This document shows positions 40,032-49,516 of a stretch of 64,000 nucleotides of DNA, one piece after another. Within the stretch, counting starts at the first letter, position 1, and each line of letters starts with the position of its first letter. The translations under genes were made by a program, and so were the position numbers. The notes under the pieces are model-generated. The model made no database searches. It saw only the letters and a list, made by a program, of their open reading frames with translations, and was not told the origin of the DNA. The DNA lies in the NCBI GenBank assembly GCA_041651575.1, contig JBAZJB010000001.1:434001-498000 (forward strand), read 5' to 3'. The DNA comes from JAQUOT01 sp041651575 (GTDB lineage: Archaea > Nanobdellota > Nanobdellia > SCGC-AAA011-G17 > JAFCDX01).

Positions 40032-40670
40032 ATGGTATCAGAGGATGATTTAAGCGAGCTAGAACAAGAACTAATGGGTTTGAACGAAAAAGAACAAAGA
40101 CAAAAAATTAATGAATTTGTTAAAACTCTACCTAAAGAAGAACTTGCAAAATTACAAATGCAGCAATGTGTTTTCTGTTTGTTAAGTCAAGGAAAAATAA
40201 AAGCTTATAAAATATATGAAAATGATAAATTTCTTGCTGTTTTAGATATAAATCCTGCAAATATCGGGCATGTATTGTTATTCCCAAAAAAACATTATCA
40301 ATATTTATCTTTATTATCAGATAAGGATGTTTCTGAAATGTTTATGATAGCAAATAATATTTCAAAAATTCTAATACAAGAACTAAAAGCCCAAGGAGTT
40401 AACTTATATTTAGCAAGTGGAAACGCAGCAGGACAAAAAGTAAATCATATTTCCCTTAACATAATACCTAGATTTGAAAACGATGGAATTGAATTTTCTT
40501 GGAATATGAAAAAAGCTTCTGAACAAGATCTTGAACAAATTAAAACATTAATAGCATCAAAATTGGTAATTAAAAAAGAAGTTGTTTTAGAAGTAAGTCC
40601 AGAACCAAAAAGAGAAAATTCTAAACAAATAAAAAAACCCCAATTTAAAATAGAAAAAAGAATTCCTTAA
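40032..40670 (+). CDS. HIT-family protein with degenerate catalytic histidines
   Basis: An N-terminal helical region is followed by a zinc-type CVFC, then NDKFLAVLDINPANIGHVLLFPKKHYQYL, typical of HIT proteins. The triad segment reads VNHISLNIIPRF, where the usual HxHxH would be; the second and third histidines are replaced by Ser and Asn. Catalysis is therefore doubtful, although nucleotide binding may persist. The C-terminal 40 residues are basic. The gene stands alone with a TATA-like AATTTAAATATTT before it and converges with the peptidase gene. Confidence 0.83.
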   Translation: MVSEDDLSELEQELMGLNEKEQRQKINEFVKTLPKEELAKLQMQQCVFCLLSQGKIKAYKIYENDKFLAVLDINPANIGHVLLFPKKHYQYLSLLSDKDVSEMFMIANNISKILIQELKAQGVNLYLASGNAAGQKVNHISLNIIPRFENDGIEFSWNMKKASEQDLEQIKTLIASKLVIKKEVVLEVSPEPKRENSKQIKKPQFKIEKRIP

Positions 40671-41542
40671 AAAGCTAAAATATTTCCAAATATTAAAGTT
40701 ATTATCAATCCTATCAAAAACGCGGGAACAAAAGGCAAACCTTCTTTTACCATTACTGTTTTTATTTTCATATCTTTAAACCTTGCAATATCCTTTTTAG
40801 TTATACCCAAATAACTCGTATTTATCATTTTATTTTTATATTTAAAAGGAACAACCCAATCTCCTTCTGTTAATTTATTTATAGAAATTATTTTGTACAT
40901 AGATACATTTTCAACGGTTTTTATAAAAATTAATAAAATTCCTAAAATAAGAATAAACAAAGCCATACCTATTCCAACTAATCTTAATACACTTTTAGAA
41001 TAAATTGAAACAAAAAGCATAACTGCAATAATTAAAATCGAATAACTTATTTCTGTTTTTATCTTTTCTTTTTTTAATAATTTAAGTAATTCTGTTTTAA
41101 ATTTAGCTCTGTGTTTCAAAGCAATTAGAGCAGACAAAATTATTCCATATAACCCTCCAACCAACAAAATGTTTACCATCAATATAAATAAAAATGGAAG
41201 ATTTAAATTTGGATGAATATAATTAAGTAAAAATGAAGGATATATTGGAATTGTTGCTCCTATTCCCATTAATAATTTTGAATCTCCTCCTCCCCATTGT
41301 CTTGTATAATACATTATATTTCCAACTATAAAGAATATAAATGCCCCAAAAATACCATATAAAAAATAACTCCATTCATAATTTATTAAAGAATATAAAA
41401 ATCTTAAAAACAAAGCAATGAAAATCAAACTATAATTAAGCCAATCTGGAACTTCTCTTGTTTTAATATCTTGAATTGTTGCTATAATTACATAAATGAA
41501 TAATAAAATTACTAAAATAAAATCTATTGATGCAATCACCAT
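40667..41542 (-). CDS. Prepilin/preflagellin peptidase (A24 family)
   Basis: Multiple membrane helices and the GxGD catalytic motif GGGDSKLLMG near residue 95, plus the first acidic site in TIQDIKTREVPDWLN, identify an A24 aspartic protease. It removes the leader of type IV pilin-like proteins before assembly of pili or archaella. No pilin gene is seen nearby. It overlaps the convergent HIT gene by four bases. Confidence 0.92.
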   Translation of the reverse strand: MVIASIDFILVILLFIYVIIATIQDIKTREVPDWLNYSLIFIALFLRFLYSLINYEWSYFLYGIFGAFIFFIVGNIMYYTRQWGGGDSKLLMGIGATIPIYPSFLLNYIHPNLNLPFLFILMVNILLVGGLYGIILSALIALKHRAKFKTELLKLLKKEKIKTEISYSILIIAVMLFVSIYSKSVLRLVGIGMALFILILGILLIFIKTVENVSMYKIISINKLTEGDWVVPFKYKNKMINTSYLGITKKDIARFKDMKIKTVMVKEGLPFVPAFLIGLIITLIFGNILAF

Positions 41543-41592
41543 ATATAAATTAAAAAAGTTAAATATATAAAGGTTCTCAAATTTTGAAAATT

Positions 41593-42672
41593 ATGATTTC
41601 GATTATTGGAGCAGGCCCTGCTGGGTGCTATCTCGCTTATTTATTAGCAAAAAATGGAGAAAAAGTTTCTGTATACGAAGAACATTCTGAAATTGGAAAA
41701 CCTATTCAATGTACTGGAATTGTTACAAATGCAATAACAGAACTAATAAAACCCGATAAAAAATTTATAATAAATTATATAAAAAAATTTAAAGTTTTTT
41801 CACCTGACGGAAATTTTGTTGAATTTAATCTTAAAAATCCTAATTTGGTTTTAGATAGAACTAAATTTGATAAATATTTAGCTAAACTTGCTGCAAAAGC
41901 AGGAGCAAAATTTTATTTAAAGAAAAAATTTGTTGATTACAAAAAACCTTATGCAATATTTGAAAAAGAATTTTCTAAAAAAACAGATATTTTAGTTGGT
42001 GCAGATGGTCCTCAATCAAAAGTTGCTAAAGTTACTGGATTATATGGTAAAAGAGAATTTGTAATTGGACTGCAAGCAAGAATAAAAACAAATTTAAGAG
42101 AAAAAAACACTGTTGAATTCTATTTCAATAATCATTATTTTGGATGGTTAGTCCCAGAATCAAAATCAATTGCAAGAGTAGGAATAGTAGCTAAATATAA
42201 TATTCACCCTCATTTTAAAGAATTTATGAAAATGATTAAAAATAAACATGGATATAAAACGATAAGTTATCAATCTGGATTAATCCCAGTATATGATTCT
42301 TTATTAAAAACTTCGAAAGATAATGTGTATTTAATTGGAGATGCAGCTTGTCAGGTAAAACCAACAAGTTATGGGGGAATAATACAAGGAATGACAGCAG
42401 CAAGAGACTTAAGTATAGCCATTTTAGAAAATAAAGATTATGAATATCTATGGAAAAAAAGCATTGGAAAAGATCTAAATTATGGTTCATTAATTAGAAG
42501 ATTATTGGATAATTTTTCTAATGAAGATTATAATGAATTATTAAATATTGTAAATAAAAGACATATCAAAAAAATAATTGAAAAAGAAGATAGAGATTTC
42601 CCTTCAAAAATGATATTTAAGATATTAGCTAAAGAACCGGGATTAATCAAATTTGCAAGGAAGATTATATAA
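41593..42672 (+). CDS. Geranylgeranyl reductase-family flavoprotein
   Basis: The FAD-binding start ISIIGAGPAGCYLAYLLAKNGEKVSVYEE and the family segment EIGKPIQCTGIV, then DILVGADGPQSKVAK and VYLIGDAACQVKPTSYGGI, identify the digeranylgeranylglycerophospholipid reductase family. These enzymes saturate the isoprenoid chains of archaeal membrane lipids. I chose ATG at 41593: the TATA-like AAATATATAAAG at 41560-41571 lies about 25 bases upstream, giving a leaderless mRNA. The TTG at 41584 is less likely. The gene precedes a secretory protein cluster. Confidence 0.92.
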   Translation: MISIIGAGPAGCYLAYLLAKNGEKVSVYEEHSEIGKPIQCTGIVTNAITELIKPDKKFIINYIKKFKVFSPDGNFVEFNLKNPNLVLDRTKFDKYLAKLAAKAGAKFYLKKKFVDYKKPYAIFEKEFSKKTDILVGADGPQSKVAKVTGLYGKREFVIGLQARIKTNLREKNTVEFYFNNHYFGWLVPESKSIARVGIVAKYNIHPHFKEFMKMIKNKHGYKTISYQSGLIPVYDSLLKTSKDNVYLIGDAACQVKPTSYGGIIQGMTAARDLSIAILENKDYEYLWKKSIGKDLNYGSLIRRLLDNFSNEDYNELLNIVNKRHIKKIIEKEDRDFPSKMIFKILAKEPGLIKFARKII

Positions 42673-42732
42673 TCAAGTATATATTTCTAAGATGTTAGTA
42701 AGGTTTAAATATTAATAAGTTATTGCTTAAAT

Positions 42733-43902
42733 ATGAGAAAAAGAGCACAAAGCGATGGTAAAGGAATTGCCGTTCTATTATTATTATTGGCTTTATTTAT
42801 AGTCTTGTATTTATTATTACTTCCTCCAGAAGAACGTGAAGGTATATTAAATCAAACTTATGGAGAAACAGGAGACGATTTTTCACCAAAATTATTATTA
42901 TCTGAAACTCCAGGAGAAGTATATTCCACAAAAGCAGGAAACACTATACATGAATTCTCACCAATTTCATTATTTATTAAAACAGAACCAAAATCAGATA
43001 GACTAGCAAATTCTTTAGATGTTAGTAGATCTCTCTTTTCATCTAAACCACAAACATTAACTTTTGATCTTGAAGATTTAACAAATATAAAAGATGCTTT
43101 TTTATTTTTTAATGTAATCAAAGGCAAGGGAAATTTAGAACTTTGGTTAAATGGAAATATTATTTTAGATAGAGAAATTTCTGGAGTACAAAGTATAGAA
43201 TTACCTATAAATTATTTAAAGAAAAATAAGAATATTCTTGAAATAAAAGCTTCTTCTCCAGGAATATTATTCTTATTTAGAAATTTTTATTCCTTATCAG
43301 ATCTTATAATTAAAACAGAATATAAAAGATTAAATCCACAAGAAGATAGAATATTTTCTATACCTTCTCCTGAAAAAGAAGGATTACAAGAAGCAAAATT
43401 AAGTTTTTCAATATATTGTAATGATTTAAACAAAGATACTGCAGAATTAAATGTATATATCAATGATAAAAGTATATTATCAAAACAAACTTTTTGTTCT
43501 GGTGGTTCTGAATTAGTAGAAGTTGCAAATGAATATATTAATGAAGGAAAAAATATATTGACATTTAGTATTAGCGATGGAGATTTCCAATTCAGCCAAA
43601 TCAAATTAGAAACTAAATCAAAAGAGAGTAGCTATCCACAATATCATTTTGATGTAAAAACAGAAGATCATGATTATATTGTTGATGGAACTGCAAAAGC
43701 AATATTAAATTTAAAATTAAGTTCTGGAAACAAAAAATCAGATTTCATGGTAAATGGAAATACCTTTACAATGGATACATCATTAATTACTTATAGTAAA
43801 GATGTTTCAGATATAATTGAAAGCGGAGATAATTATATTAAGATAGTTCCAAAAAGTACTTTCACAATTGAAAATCTTGAAATTAAATTGGAATCTGCTT
43901 AA
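42733..43902 (+). CDS. Membrane-anchored unknown protein, first of a four-gene secretion cluster
   Basis: A transmembrane helix at about residues 13-30 (GIAVLLLLLALFIVLYLLLL) leaves a 350-residue extracytoplasmic part, beta-rich with repeated TLTFDLEDL, LELWLNGN and TAELNVYIND-like strands that suggest two or three related beta-sandwich modules. The N-terminus MRKRAQSDGKG is common to unknown DPANN membrane proteins. A 17-base gap separates it from the next gene. The four genes likely form one operon for an envelope structure. Confidence 0.65.
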   Translation: MRKRAQSDGKGIAVLLLLLALFIVLYLLLLPPEEREGILNQTYGETGDDFSPKLLLSETPGEVYSTKAGNTIHEFSPISLFIKTEPKSDRLANSLDVSRSLFSSKPQTLTFDLEDLTNIKDAFLFFNVIKGKGNLELWLNGNIILDREISGVQSIELPINYLKKNKNILEIKASSPGILFLFRNFYSLSDLIIKTEYKRLNPQEDRIFSIPSPEKEGLQEAKLSFSIYCNDLNKDTAELNVYINDKSILSKQTFCSGGSELVEVANEYINEGKNILTFSISDGDFQFSQIKLETKSKESSYPQYHFDVKTEDHDYIVDGTAKAILNLKLSSGNKKSDFMVNGNTFTMDTSLITYSKDVSDIIESGDNYIKIVPKSTFTIENLEIKLESA

Positions 43903-43919
43903 TTAAAAGAGGAAATTTT

Positions 43920-45122
43920 ATGAGTCCTGTTAAAGAAGAATTAAAAAAAGCCAAAGATACAGTTTTAGCTCCTTATGTATGGTTTCTTAAAAAATTTATA
44001 AAATGGACTGCAATAGTTATTATGCTTTTAGTTTTATTCTTTTTTATTAATGCTTGGAGAACAGGAACTGTAAACTCTATTGGAGTTCTTTTAGGAGTAC
44101 AAGTAGAAAATAATGGGGTTGTAAAAGTAGCTGCATCAGAAGGAATTGGATTTTTCCAATGTTATTTAAATCCAACAAAATGTTTAACAACGCAAGTATC
44201 ACTTGGTCCTACAGAAACTGTAGAAGAAATCATTAATTTAAAAATAGAAGACTTTGCTGCAACTCCAAAAAATGTAGAAATTGGACAACCTGTTGTTGCT
44301 AGAGCAATAATAAAAGCACAAGCTCCTACAACTAAAGATTTAACTTTAGATTTTTCAAATGCCTGTTCTTTATCTAATTATACTGGCCCAGTTACTATAA
44401 CTGTTGCCAATCCAAAAAATCCAACAGATACTTCAAAACAAAGATTTATTCCAGCAGGAAAATCTGATGCATTTTCAGTAAGCTGTAAATTTTTAAATGG
44501 ATTACAAACAAAACAGATTGCAAAATTAAGATTACAACCTACTTTCATAAATAGTCAAGAAGTAAGTTGGAGAGTTTTAGCAAAAGGAGAATTAGAAATG
44601 AATGATGAATCAACAAGCCCAAGTTGGGCAGAATCACAAGGTCCTGAAATAGTAACAATAGGATCATTTGATACTCAACCATTTTATGCAGGAGAAGACC
44701 ATTTATTAGATATAAAATTAAGTCAAAATTTAGCTTGGAATGGTTATGTAAAAGAGATAATGGATATAGAAATAAAATCTCCACAAGAAGCAAAATTATT
44801 AACACAAGAAGTAGATTGTCATTTCCAAGATTCAGGGTATGATACTTATGCAATAAGATACGATATGTTAGCAAGAGCAAATATAGATTGTAGTAATCTA
44901 GAAATATTGAAAAGTTTAGCAAACTCTCTTAGAAAACCAGCTATGGATTTAGATGATTGTTTACTTGCAATTAAAAAAGAATTTGAATTTACTTGTCCAT
45001 TCCAATTTTATGGAATGTTATCCAGAAATGCAGTAGAATATCCTTTCAAAGTAACAGTTAAATATAAATATCAATTAAACGAAGTAACTACAGTAAATAT
45101 TGTAGAACCTTTAAGGGCATAA
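43920..45122 (+). CDS. Membrane-anchored unknown protein, second of the cluster
   Basis: An amphipathic N-terminus and a transmembrane helix at about residues 29-45 (WTAIVIMLLVLFFFINA) precede an extracellular region with beta-sandwich-like sequence (LKIEDFAATPKNVEIGQPVVARAII, later VTIGSFDTQPFYAGEDH). Several cysteines (for example CSLSNY, CKF, CHF) may form disulfides. It is followed one base later by a lipoprotein-type gene. Function unknown; its conserved company suggests a shared cell-surface complex. Confidence 0.65.
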   Translation: MSPVKEELKKAKDTVLAPYVWFLKKFIKWTAIVIMLLVLFFFINAWRTGTVNSIGVLLGVQVENNGVVKVAASEGIGFFQCYLNPTKCLTTQVSLGPTETVEEIINLKIEDFAATPKNVEIGQPVVARAIIKAQAPTTKDLTLDFSNACSLSNYTGPVTITVANPKNPTDTSKQRFIPAGKSDAFSVSCKFLNGLQTKQIAKLRLQPTFINSQEVSWRVLAKGELEMNDESTSPSWAESQGPEIVTIGSFDTQPFYAGEDHLLDIKLSQNLAWNGYVKEIMDIEIKSPQEAKLLTQEVDCHFQDSGYDTYAIRYDMLARANIDCSNLEILKSLANSLRKPAMDLDDCLLAIKKEFEFTCPFQFYGMLSRNAVEYPFKVTVKYKYQLNEVTTVNIVEPLRA

Positions 45123-45123
45123 A

Positions 45124-46038
45124 ATGAAATATAATATATTAACAATAATTTTAAGTATATTTTTAATGAGCGCTTGCTCTAATCCTTTAGGAGGAGGGAC
45201 AGGTTATTCAAGTAATGGACAAGGAATAGATTTTCAATTTATGCAGAATCAACCTCCAACAGACGAATTAAATGAAGGACAACCATTCAGAACTGGAATA
45301 AATTTAATAAATTATGGTCTTGAAAATACAGAAGTTAATTTATGTTTATCAGATTCTTTATCAAATTGGGTTGAAGGAATACCTGAACCTTGTAAAATAA
45401 TAAATATGGAAAAAGCCGAAGTTTCTGGAGATAAAATAATACCTTATCAAAAAAAGATTTATTTTCCTGGAGAAGATTCAACTTACAATTATATAAGTAT
45501 TGAACCAAATATGGATACAAAAATAATTGCAGAAGCATATTATAGTTTTGTAACAAAAGCCCATGGACAAATCTGTATTAAAAGAGATTTGGAAACTGAA
45601 ACTCCTGTTGCATGTGAAGTATCTTCACAAGATAATTTAGAATCTAATGCTGCACCAGTTACAATAAGTTCTGTAGAAAAAAAGACTTACCCTATAGGAA
45701 AAAATAGAGTACAATTAACTTTAAAATTCACTGTGTCAAACACCGGAGCAGGAGATGTAATTGATGTAAATACAGTAAAATCAAGAGAAGTAAAAGAACC
45801 CAAAATAAGTATAAATGTAAATCTTAAAGGAATAACTACTAATTTTATATGTAATCCAGTAAGATCTGATGGAAGATTTGCATTTCCAGAAAAAACAAAA
45901 ATAATAACTTGTGAAGCACCAATAGATATGAAAGAATCATTTGTTGAAAATCCTTTAGAAATTACAGTAGGATATGGTTATAAACTCAAAAAAACGATAG
46001 GTCCTATCACTTTAGTACCAAAAGATGAAGGATTCTAA
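45124..46038 (+). CDS. Secreted lipoprotein, third of the cluster
   Basis: The signal peptide ends ILSIFLMSACSNPLGGG, a lipobox with Cys18. The mature protein is beta-rich, with paired cysteines (CLSDSL, CKIIN, then CIKRDL, ACEV and CNPV, CEAP). Segments NLINYGLENTEVNLCL and TLKFTVSNTGAGDVIDVN resemble CARDB-like immunoglobulin-type domains. Two tandem modules seem likely. It shares this architecture with the following gene. Confidence 0.66.
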   Translation: MKYNILTIILSIFLMSACSNPLGGGTGYSSNGQGIDFQFMQNQPPTDELNEGQPFRTGINLINYGLENTEVNLCLSDSLSNWVEGIPEPCKIINMEKAEVSGDKIIPYQKKIYFPGEDSTYNYISIEPNMDTKIIAEAYYSFVTKAHGQICIKRDLETETPVACEVSSQDNLESNAAPVTISSVEKKTYPIGKNRVQLTLKFTVSNTGAGDVIDVNTVKSREVKEPKISINVNLKGITTNFICNPVRSDGRFAFPEKTKIITCEAPIDMKESFVENPLEITVGYGYKLKKTIGPITLVPKDEGF

Positions 46039-46086
46039 AAAAGAAAAGTTTAAAAATATAAAAATTAGAGAAAAAGTAGTGATTAA

Positions 46087-47007
46087 ATGAAAATAAAGAG
46101 CTCGATTATAATATTCTTAGTAATTTGTAGTTTAGTATTTATTTCAGCAGATTGTGGTGGTAAAAAAGATCCTGGTGCTGGAACTTATTTAGGAGGAACC
46201 CAAGGTGTTACAATTGCTTTCAAAGCTAGTTCTCCTGTTCCTACTTTCCAACAAAAAGATACAGTCCCTGTAAAAGTAGATTTAAAAAATCTTGGAGAAT
46301 ATGATTTACAAATAGGAGAAGCAAAAGCAAAAATATTTGGTATTAACTTAGCTAATTTTGGTCTTACTTCAGCAGGAAATTATAAAGGAACTCCTGGATT
46401 ATTAAGAAAAAAATCTGAATTCTTCCCAGAAGGCGGAACACAAACAGTTGATTTTGGAAGTTTAAAATATAATTTACCTATTTCTGGAGAATTAGAAAAA
46501 TATACTCTAAGAGCTAAAGTATGTTATCCTTATCAAACATTAGCAGCAGTAAATGTATGTATGACTTCTGCAAATCTACAAGATCAAACAACAGGTATAT
46601 GTGCAATAGCCGGAGAAAAAGTAGTTGCAGGAGATATATCTGGAGCACCATTACAAATTACAAGTATAACTCAAGAATTAAGAGGAGCAAACCAAGTAAA
46701 ATTCAATTTAAAAATAGAAAACAAAGGTGCTGGAAAAGTTTTCTTACCTGAAGCTGACTGTACTAAATTAGAAGAAAACATAGAAAATCTTGATAAAAAA
46801 GACCAAGTTGTTGTAGAATTTATAAGTCCAACAGATATTAAATGTGGACAAGAAGATTCGAATAAAGCTACTATTAATTTAATTGGTACTACAGGAACTT
46901 TGATATGTTATAAAGATGTAACAAATCCTTTTGTAGAAAATTTAAAAATTAGCTTAAAATATGTATATGTTTCTGAAACTTCAAAAGAAGTAACTATATA
47001 CAAATAA
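46087..47007 (+). CDS. Secreted protein, fourth of the cluster, related to the third
   Basis: A hydrophobic leader (IIIFLVICSLVFISADC) precedes a beta-rich protein with VKVDLKNLGEYDLQIGEAKAKI, KVCYPYQT, VKFNLKIENKGAGKVFLP and a C-terminal LKISLKYVYVSETSKEV. The end matches the third protein in pattern (a C-terminal strand after ...VENPLEI / VENLKIS), so the two probably arose by duplication. The 48-base gap holds a TATA-like TTTAAAAATATAAA, so internal transcription is possible. Confidence 0.65.
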   Translation: MKIKSSIIIFLVICSLVFISADCGGKKDPGAGTYLGGTQGVTIAFKASSPVPTFQQKDTVPVKVDLKNLGEYDLQIGEAKAKIFGINLANFGLTSAGNYKGTPGLLRKKSEFFPEGGTQTVDFGSLKYNLPISGELEKYTLRAKVCYPYQTLAAVNVCMTSANLQDQTTGICAIAGEKVVAGDISGAPLQITSITQELRGANQVKFNLKIENKGAGKVFLPEADCTKLEENIENLDKKDQVVVEFISPTDIKCGQEDSNKATINLIGTTGTLICYKDVTNPFVENLKISLKYVYVSETSKEVTIYK

Positions 47008-47118
47008 TTCTTTAAAATATTAACGAAACAAGTAAATTATAAAGTACTTCTAAAATTAATTAGGTTAGCTAAATTAAGAAAGAGGTAGTTTTATTAATTT
47101 TTAACTTCTTTAAATTAT

Positions 47119-48375
47119 ATGAAAATATTTGCTGATTTACATTTACATACAAAATATAGCCGAGCTACAAGCAAAAATATGAATATTGATTTTCTTGAAA
47201 AATATGCAAAAATTAAAGGTTTGAATTTACTTGGAACTGGAGATTTTACTCATCCAAAATGGTTTGCTGAATTGAAAGAAAAATTAAAACAAGAGGAAAC
47301 AGGAATATTAAAATCAAAATCCGGAATGAATTTTATTTTACAAGGAGAAATTTCTTTAATTTATACTCAAGGTAGAGGTAGAAGAGTTCACGTTATTTTA
47401 TTAGCACCTAATTTTGCAATTGCTGAACAAATTACAGAATATTTGAAAACAAAAGGAAGAGTAGATTATGATGGAAGACCAATTTTTAAAATTCCGCTTC
47501 CTGAATTAACTGAAAAATTAATGAGTATTTCAAAAGAGATTATGATTATTCCTGCTCATTGTATGACTCCTTGGTTTGGTATACTTGGTTCTGAATCTGG
47601 ATTTGATTCTGTACAAGAAGCTTTCCAAGATCAAGTAAAAAATATATTTGCTCTAGAAACAGGATTAAGTGCAGATCCTGCAATGTTATGGAGACTATCT
47701 TCTTTAGATAAATTTGCTTTTATTAGTAATTCTGATTCACATTCTTATTGGCCTTGGAGATTAGGAAGAGAAACAAATGTCTTTAATTTTAACAAACTAA
47801 CTTACAAGGATTTTATTAATTCTATTAAAGAAAAAGATTCAAAAAAATTCCTTTATACAATAGAAGTAGATCCTGCCTTTGGGAAATATCATTATGATGG
47901 ACATCGTGCTTGTAATATAAATTATAGCCCTTCAGAGACTAAAAAACACAAAGGTATATGCCCGGTATGTAAAAAAGGGTTAACTATTGGAGTTGAAAGT
48001 AGAATAGAACAATTAGCAGATAGAGAAATGGGATTTAAACCTAAAAATGCTATTCCATTCAAATCTGTAATACCTTTATCTGAAGTAATTGCAAGCTGTT
48101 TAAATGTACAAGCTAGTTCTAAAAAAGTAATGGCTGAATTTAATAATCTAATTAATAAATTTGATAATGAATTTAATATTTTACTAGATGTTCCTGAACA
48201 AGAACTTGAAAAAGTATGTTCTAAGGATATTTCTAAGATGATTTTATTAAATAGAGAAGGAAAATTGAAGATAATCCCAGGTTATGATGGGGTTTATGGA
48301 CAATTGTTAAAACCTGGAGAAATTGTTGAGAAAAAATTGATTAAAAAAGTTCAAAAAAGCTTAGATGAATATTAA
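47119..48375 (+). CDS. Endonuclease Q (EndoQ)
   Basis: The PHP domain opens FADLHLHTKYSRATSKNMNID, then GTGDFTHPKWF, LQGEISLIYTQ, IIPAHCMTPWFG and SNSDSHSYWPWRLGRE. A zinc-finger-like group follows (CNINYS, CPVCKKG). A helical region completes about 418 residues, the usual length of archaeal EndoQ. The enzyme cuts 5' to deaminated bases (uracil, hypoxanthine) and abasic sites, starting their repair. It stands alone after the secreted protein cluster. Confidence 0.94.
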   Translation: MKIFADLHLHTKYSRATSKNMNIDFLEKYAKIKGLNLLGTGDFTHPKWFAELKEKLKQEETGILKSKSGMNFILQGEISLIYTQGRGRRVHVILLAPNFAIAEQITEYLKTKGRVDYDGRPIFKIPLPELTEKLMSISKEIMIIPAHCMTPWFGILGSESGFDSVQEAFQDQVKNIFALETGLSADPAMLWRLSSLDKFAFISNSDSHSYWPWRLGRETNVFNFNKLTYKDFINSIKEKDSKKFLYTIEVDPAFGKYHYDGHRACNINYSPSETKKHKGICPVCKKGLTIGVESRIEQLADREMGFKPKNAIPFKSVIPLSEVIASCLNVQASSKKVMAEFNNLINKFDNEFNILLDVPEQELEKVCSKDISKMILLNREGKLKIIPGYDGVYGQLLKPGEIVEKKLIKKVQKSLDEY

Positions 48376-48421
48376 TTAAATTTATAAAGGGTAAAAACGC
48401 CTAAATTTAAGGAGTTTAAAA

Positions 48422-48544
48422 ATGGGAAATCCACAATTAGTAGAAGTTCAAAAAATAGCTAAAGAATTAAAAGCAAAAAATCCAAACTTAAAACATACTG
48501 AAGCAGTTAGTTTAGCTTGGAAACAAATTAAAGAAAAGAAATAA
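48422..48544 (+). CDS. 40-residue basic protein
   Basis: The ORF runs MGNPQLVEVQKIAKEL to HTEAVSLAWKQIKEKK and has a GGAG ribosome site about eight bases before the ATG. The amphipathic pattern, with conserved-looking Trp and Pro-Asn-Leu, resembles small DPANN proteins of unknown function. The stop is 21 bases from the convergent PAC2 gene. Expression is plausible given the ribosome site, but unproven. Confidence 0.65.
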   Translation: MGNPQLVEVQKIAKELKAKNPNLKHTEAVSLAWKQIKEKK

Positions 48545-48565
48545 ATTTTTTCTATTTTTTTAAAT

Positions 48566-49357
48566 TTAACCAATATAACTAGTATCACCTTTATCAGGTT
48601 CGTCAGGAACAATATCTTCTGGATCTATTTCTCCAGCCTCATCCCCATCTTCATCATAAATTTTTTCCATTTTTTTAACAAAAGCACTCTCAATTTCTTT
48701 GAATTCTTTGTTTAATCTTTTAAAATTCAAACCAAGATTTAATTTTTTATCAAGAATGTGTAATACTTCTTTTGCACCAGAAACTCCCATTTCTGTAGCA
48801 GTAGTTTCAGCCATAAGATTAACTGCATCAATTTTCTTTTCATTAGCTAAACCTACTAATAATCCAGAAACACCTACAATAGGACCAATCATATTATTCA
48901 TTTTTGTTGTCTCTTTTTTATATTTATCAAGTATCCTTGTATTATTTCCAGTACAATAAACTTTTGGATTTTCAACTTTATTTACTCCAAGTCCTCCAAT
49001 AGTAATTATCTCATTGCACTTATTTTTTTGACATAAATCAAGAAGATTATAACAAAAATCATAACAAGAAACTTCATCCAAAGGTTGTGTGTCTCCTGCA
49101 ACAAGAAATAAATCCTTGTTTTTTACTTTTTTATGATATACTGCTATAGCAGGAAGTTCAACCAAATTTTTTTCATTAACAAAAACGCAATGTGGAAATT
49201 TTCTTGAAGATAATTCATAAACTTTTTCTGCTTTTAAATCATCTATCATAAAATCTACTGCGATTTTACCTACGTTTCCAAGACCAGGTAAACCTTCTAT
49301 TAAAATAGAGTTATTCATACTCTTTAATTTCCTGATCATCTTAACATTCCAAGTCAT
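48566..49357 (-). CDS. PAC2-family protein (second copy)
   Basis: NNSILIEGLPGLGNVGKIAVDFMIDDL matches the PAC2 opening. The middle reads GDTQPLDEVSCYDFCYNLLDLC, EIITIGGLGV and later IVGVSGLLVGLANEKKIDAVNLMAE. A C-terminal acidic tail ends GDTSYIG. It resembles PbaB-type proteasome assembly chaperones and is a paralogue of 759-1472. Its ATG overlaps the Nop10 stop by four bases, placing it at the end of the GINS-ribosomal-aIF2alpha operon, a common archaeal arrangement. Confidence 0.9.
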   Translation of the reverse strand: MTWNVKMIRKLKSMNNSILIEGLPGLGNVGKIAVDFMIDDLKAEKVYELSSRKFPHCVFVNEKNLVELPAIAVYHKKVKNKDLFLVAGDTQPLDEVSCYDFCYNLLDLCQKNKCNEIITIGGLGVNKVENPKVYCTGNNTRILDKYKKETTKMNNMIGPIVGVSGLLVGLANEKKIDAVNLMAETTATEMGVSGAKEVLHILDKKLNLGLNFKRLNKEFKEIESAFVKKMEKIYDEDGDEAGEIDPEDIVPDEPDKGDTSYIG

Positions 49358-49515
49358 TTTTCCATCTTCTCCTTGTACATTCTTCTATATTTACCAAATT
49401 TATCCTCAACACTGTATTTTGCAGGTCTTGGATTTAAAGTTTTAACTTTACACTTTGAACAACTTTCTTGTAATGTATAATTATTACAACTAGGACACTT
49501 AAATATTTTGTGCAT
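49354..49515 (-). CDS. nop10: H/ACA RNP protein Nop10
   Basis: Fifty-three residues: MHKIFKCPSCNNYTLQ, then ESCSKCKVKTLNPRPAKYS and EDKFGKYRRMYKEKMEK. The two CxxC pairs and the PRPAKY...D.F.KYRR core define archaeal Nop10, which binds zinc and helps Cbf5 make pseudouridine in rRNA guided by H/ACA RNAs. It is too short for many gene finders. It overlaps the PAC2 start by four bases and follows aIF2-alpha by one base. Confidence 0.95.
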   Translation of the reverse strand: MHKIFKCPSCNNYTLQESCSKCKVKTLNPRPAKYSVEDKFGKYRRMYKEKMEK

Positions 49516-49516
49516 T

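Noticed and set aside
44545..44922. A Leu-rich minus-strand ORF
   Set aside because: It is a frame shadow of the membrane-anchored protein gene on the plus strand, with low-complexity composition.
46521..46751. A 76-residue plus-strand ORF rich in Ser, Asn, Arg and Lys
   Set aside because: It lies within the secreted protein gene in another frame and has no plausible fold.
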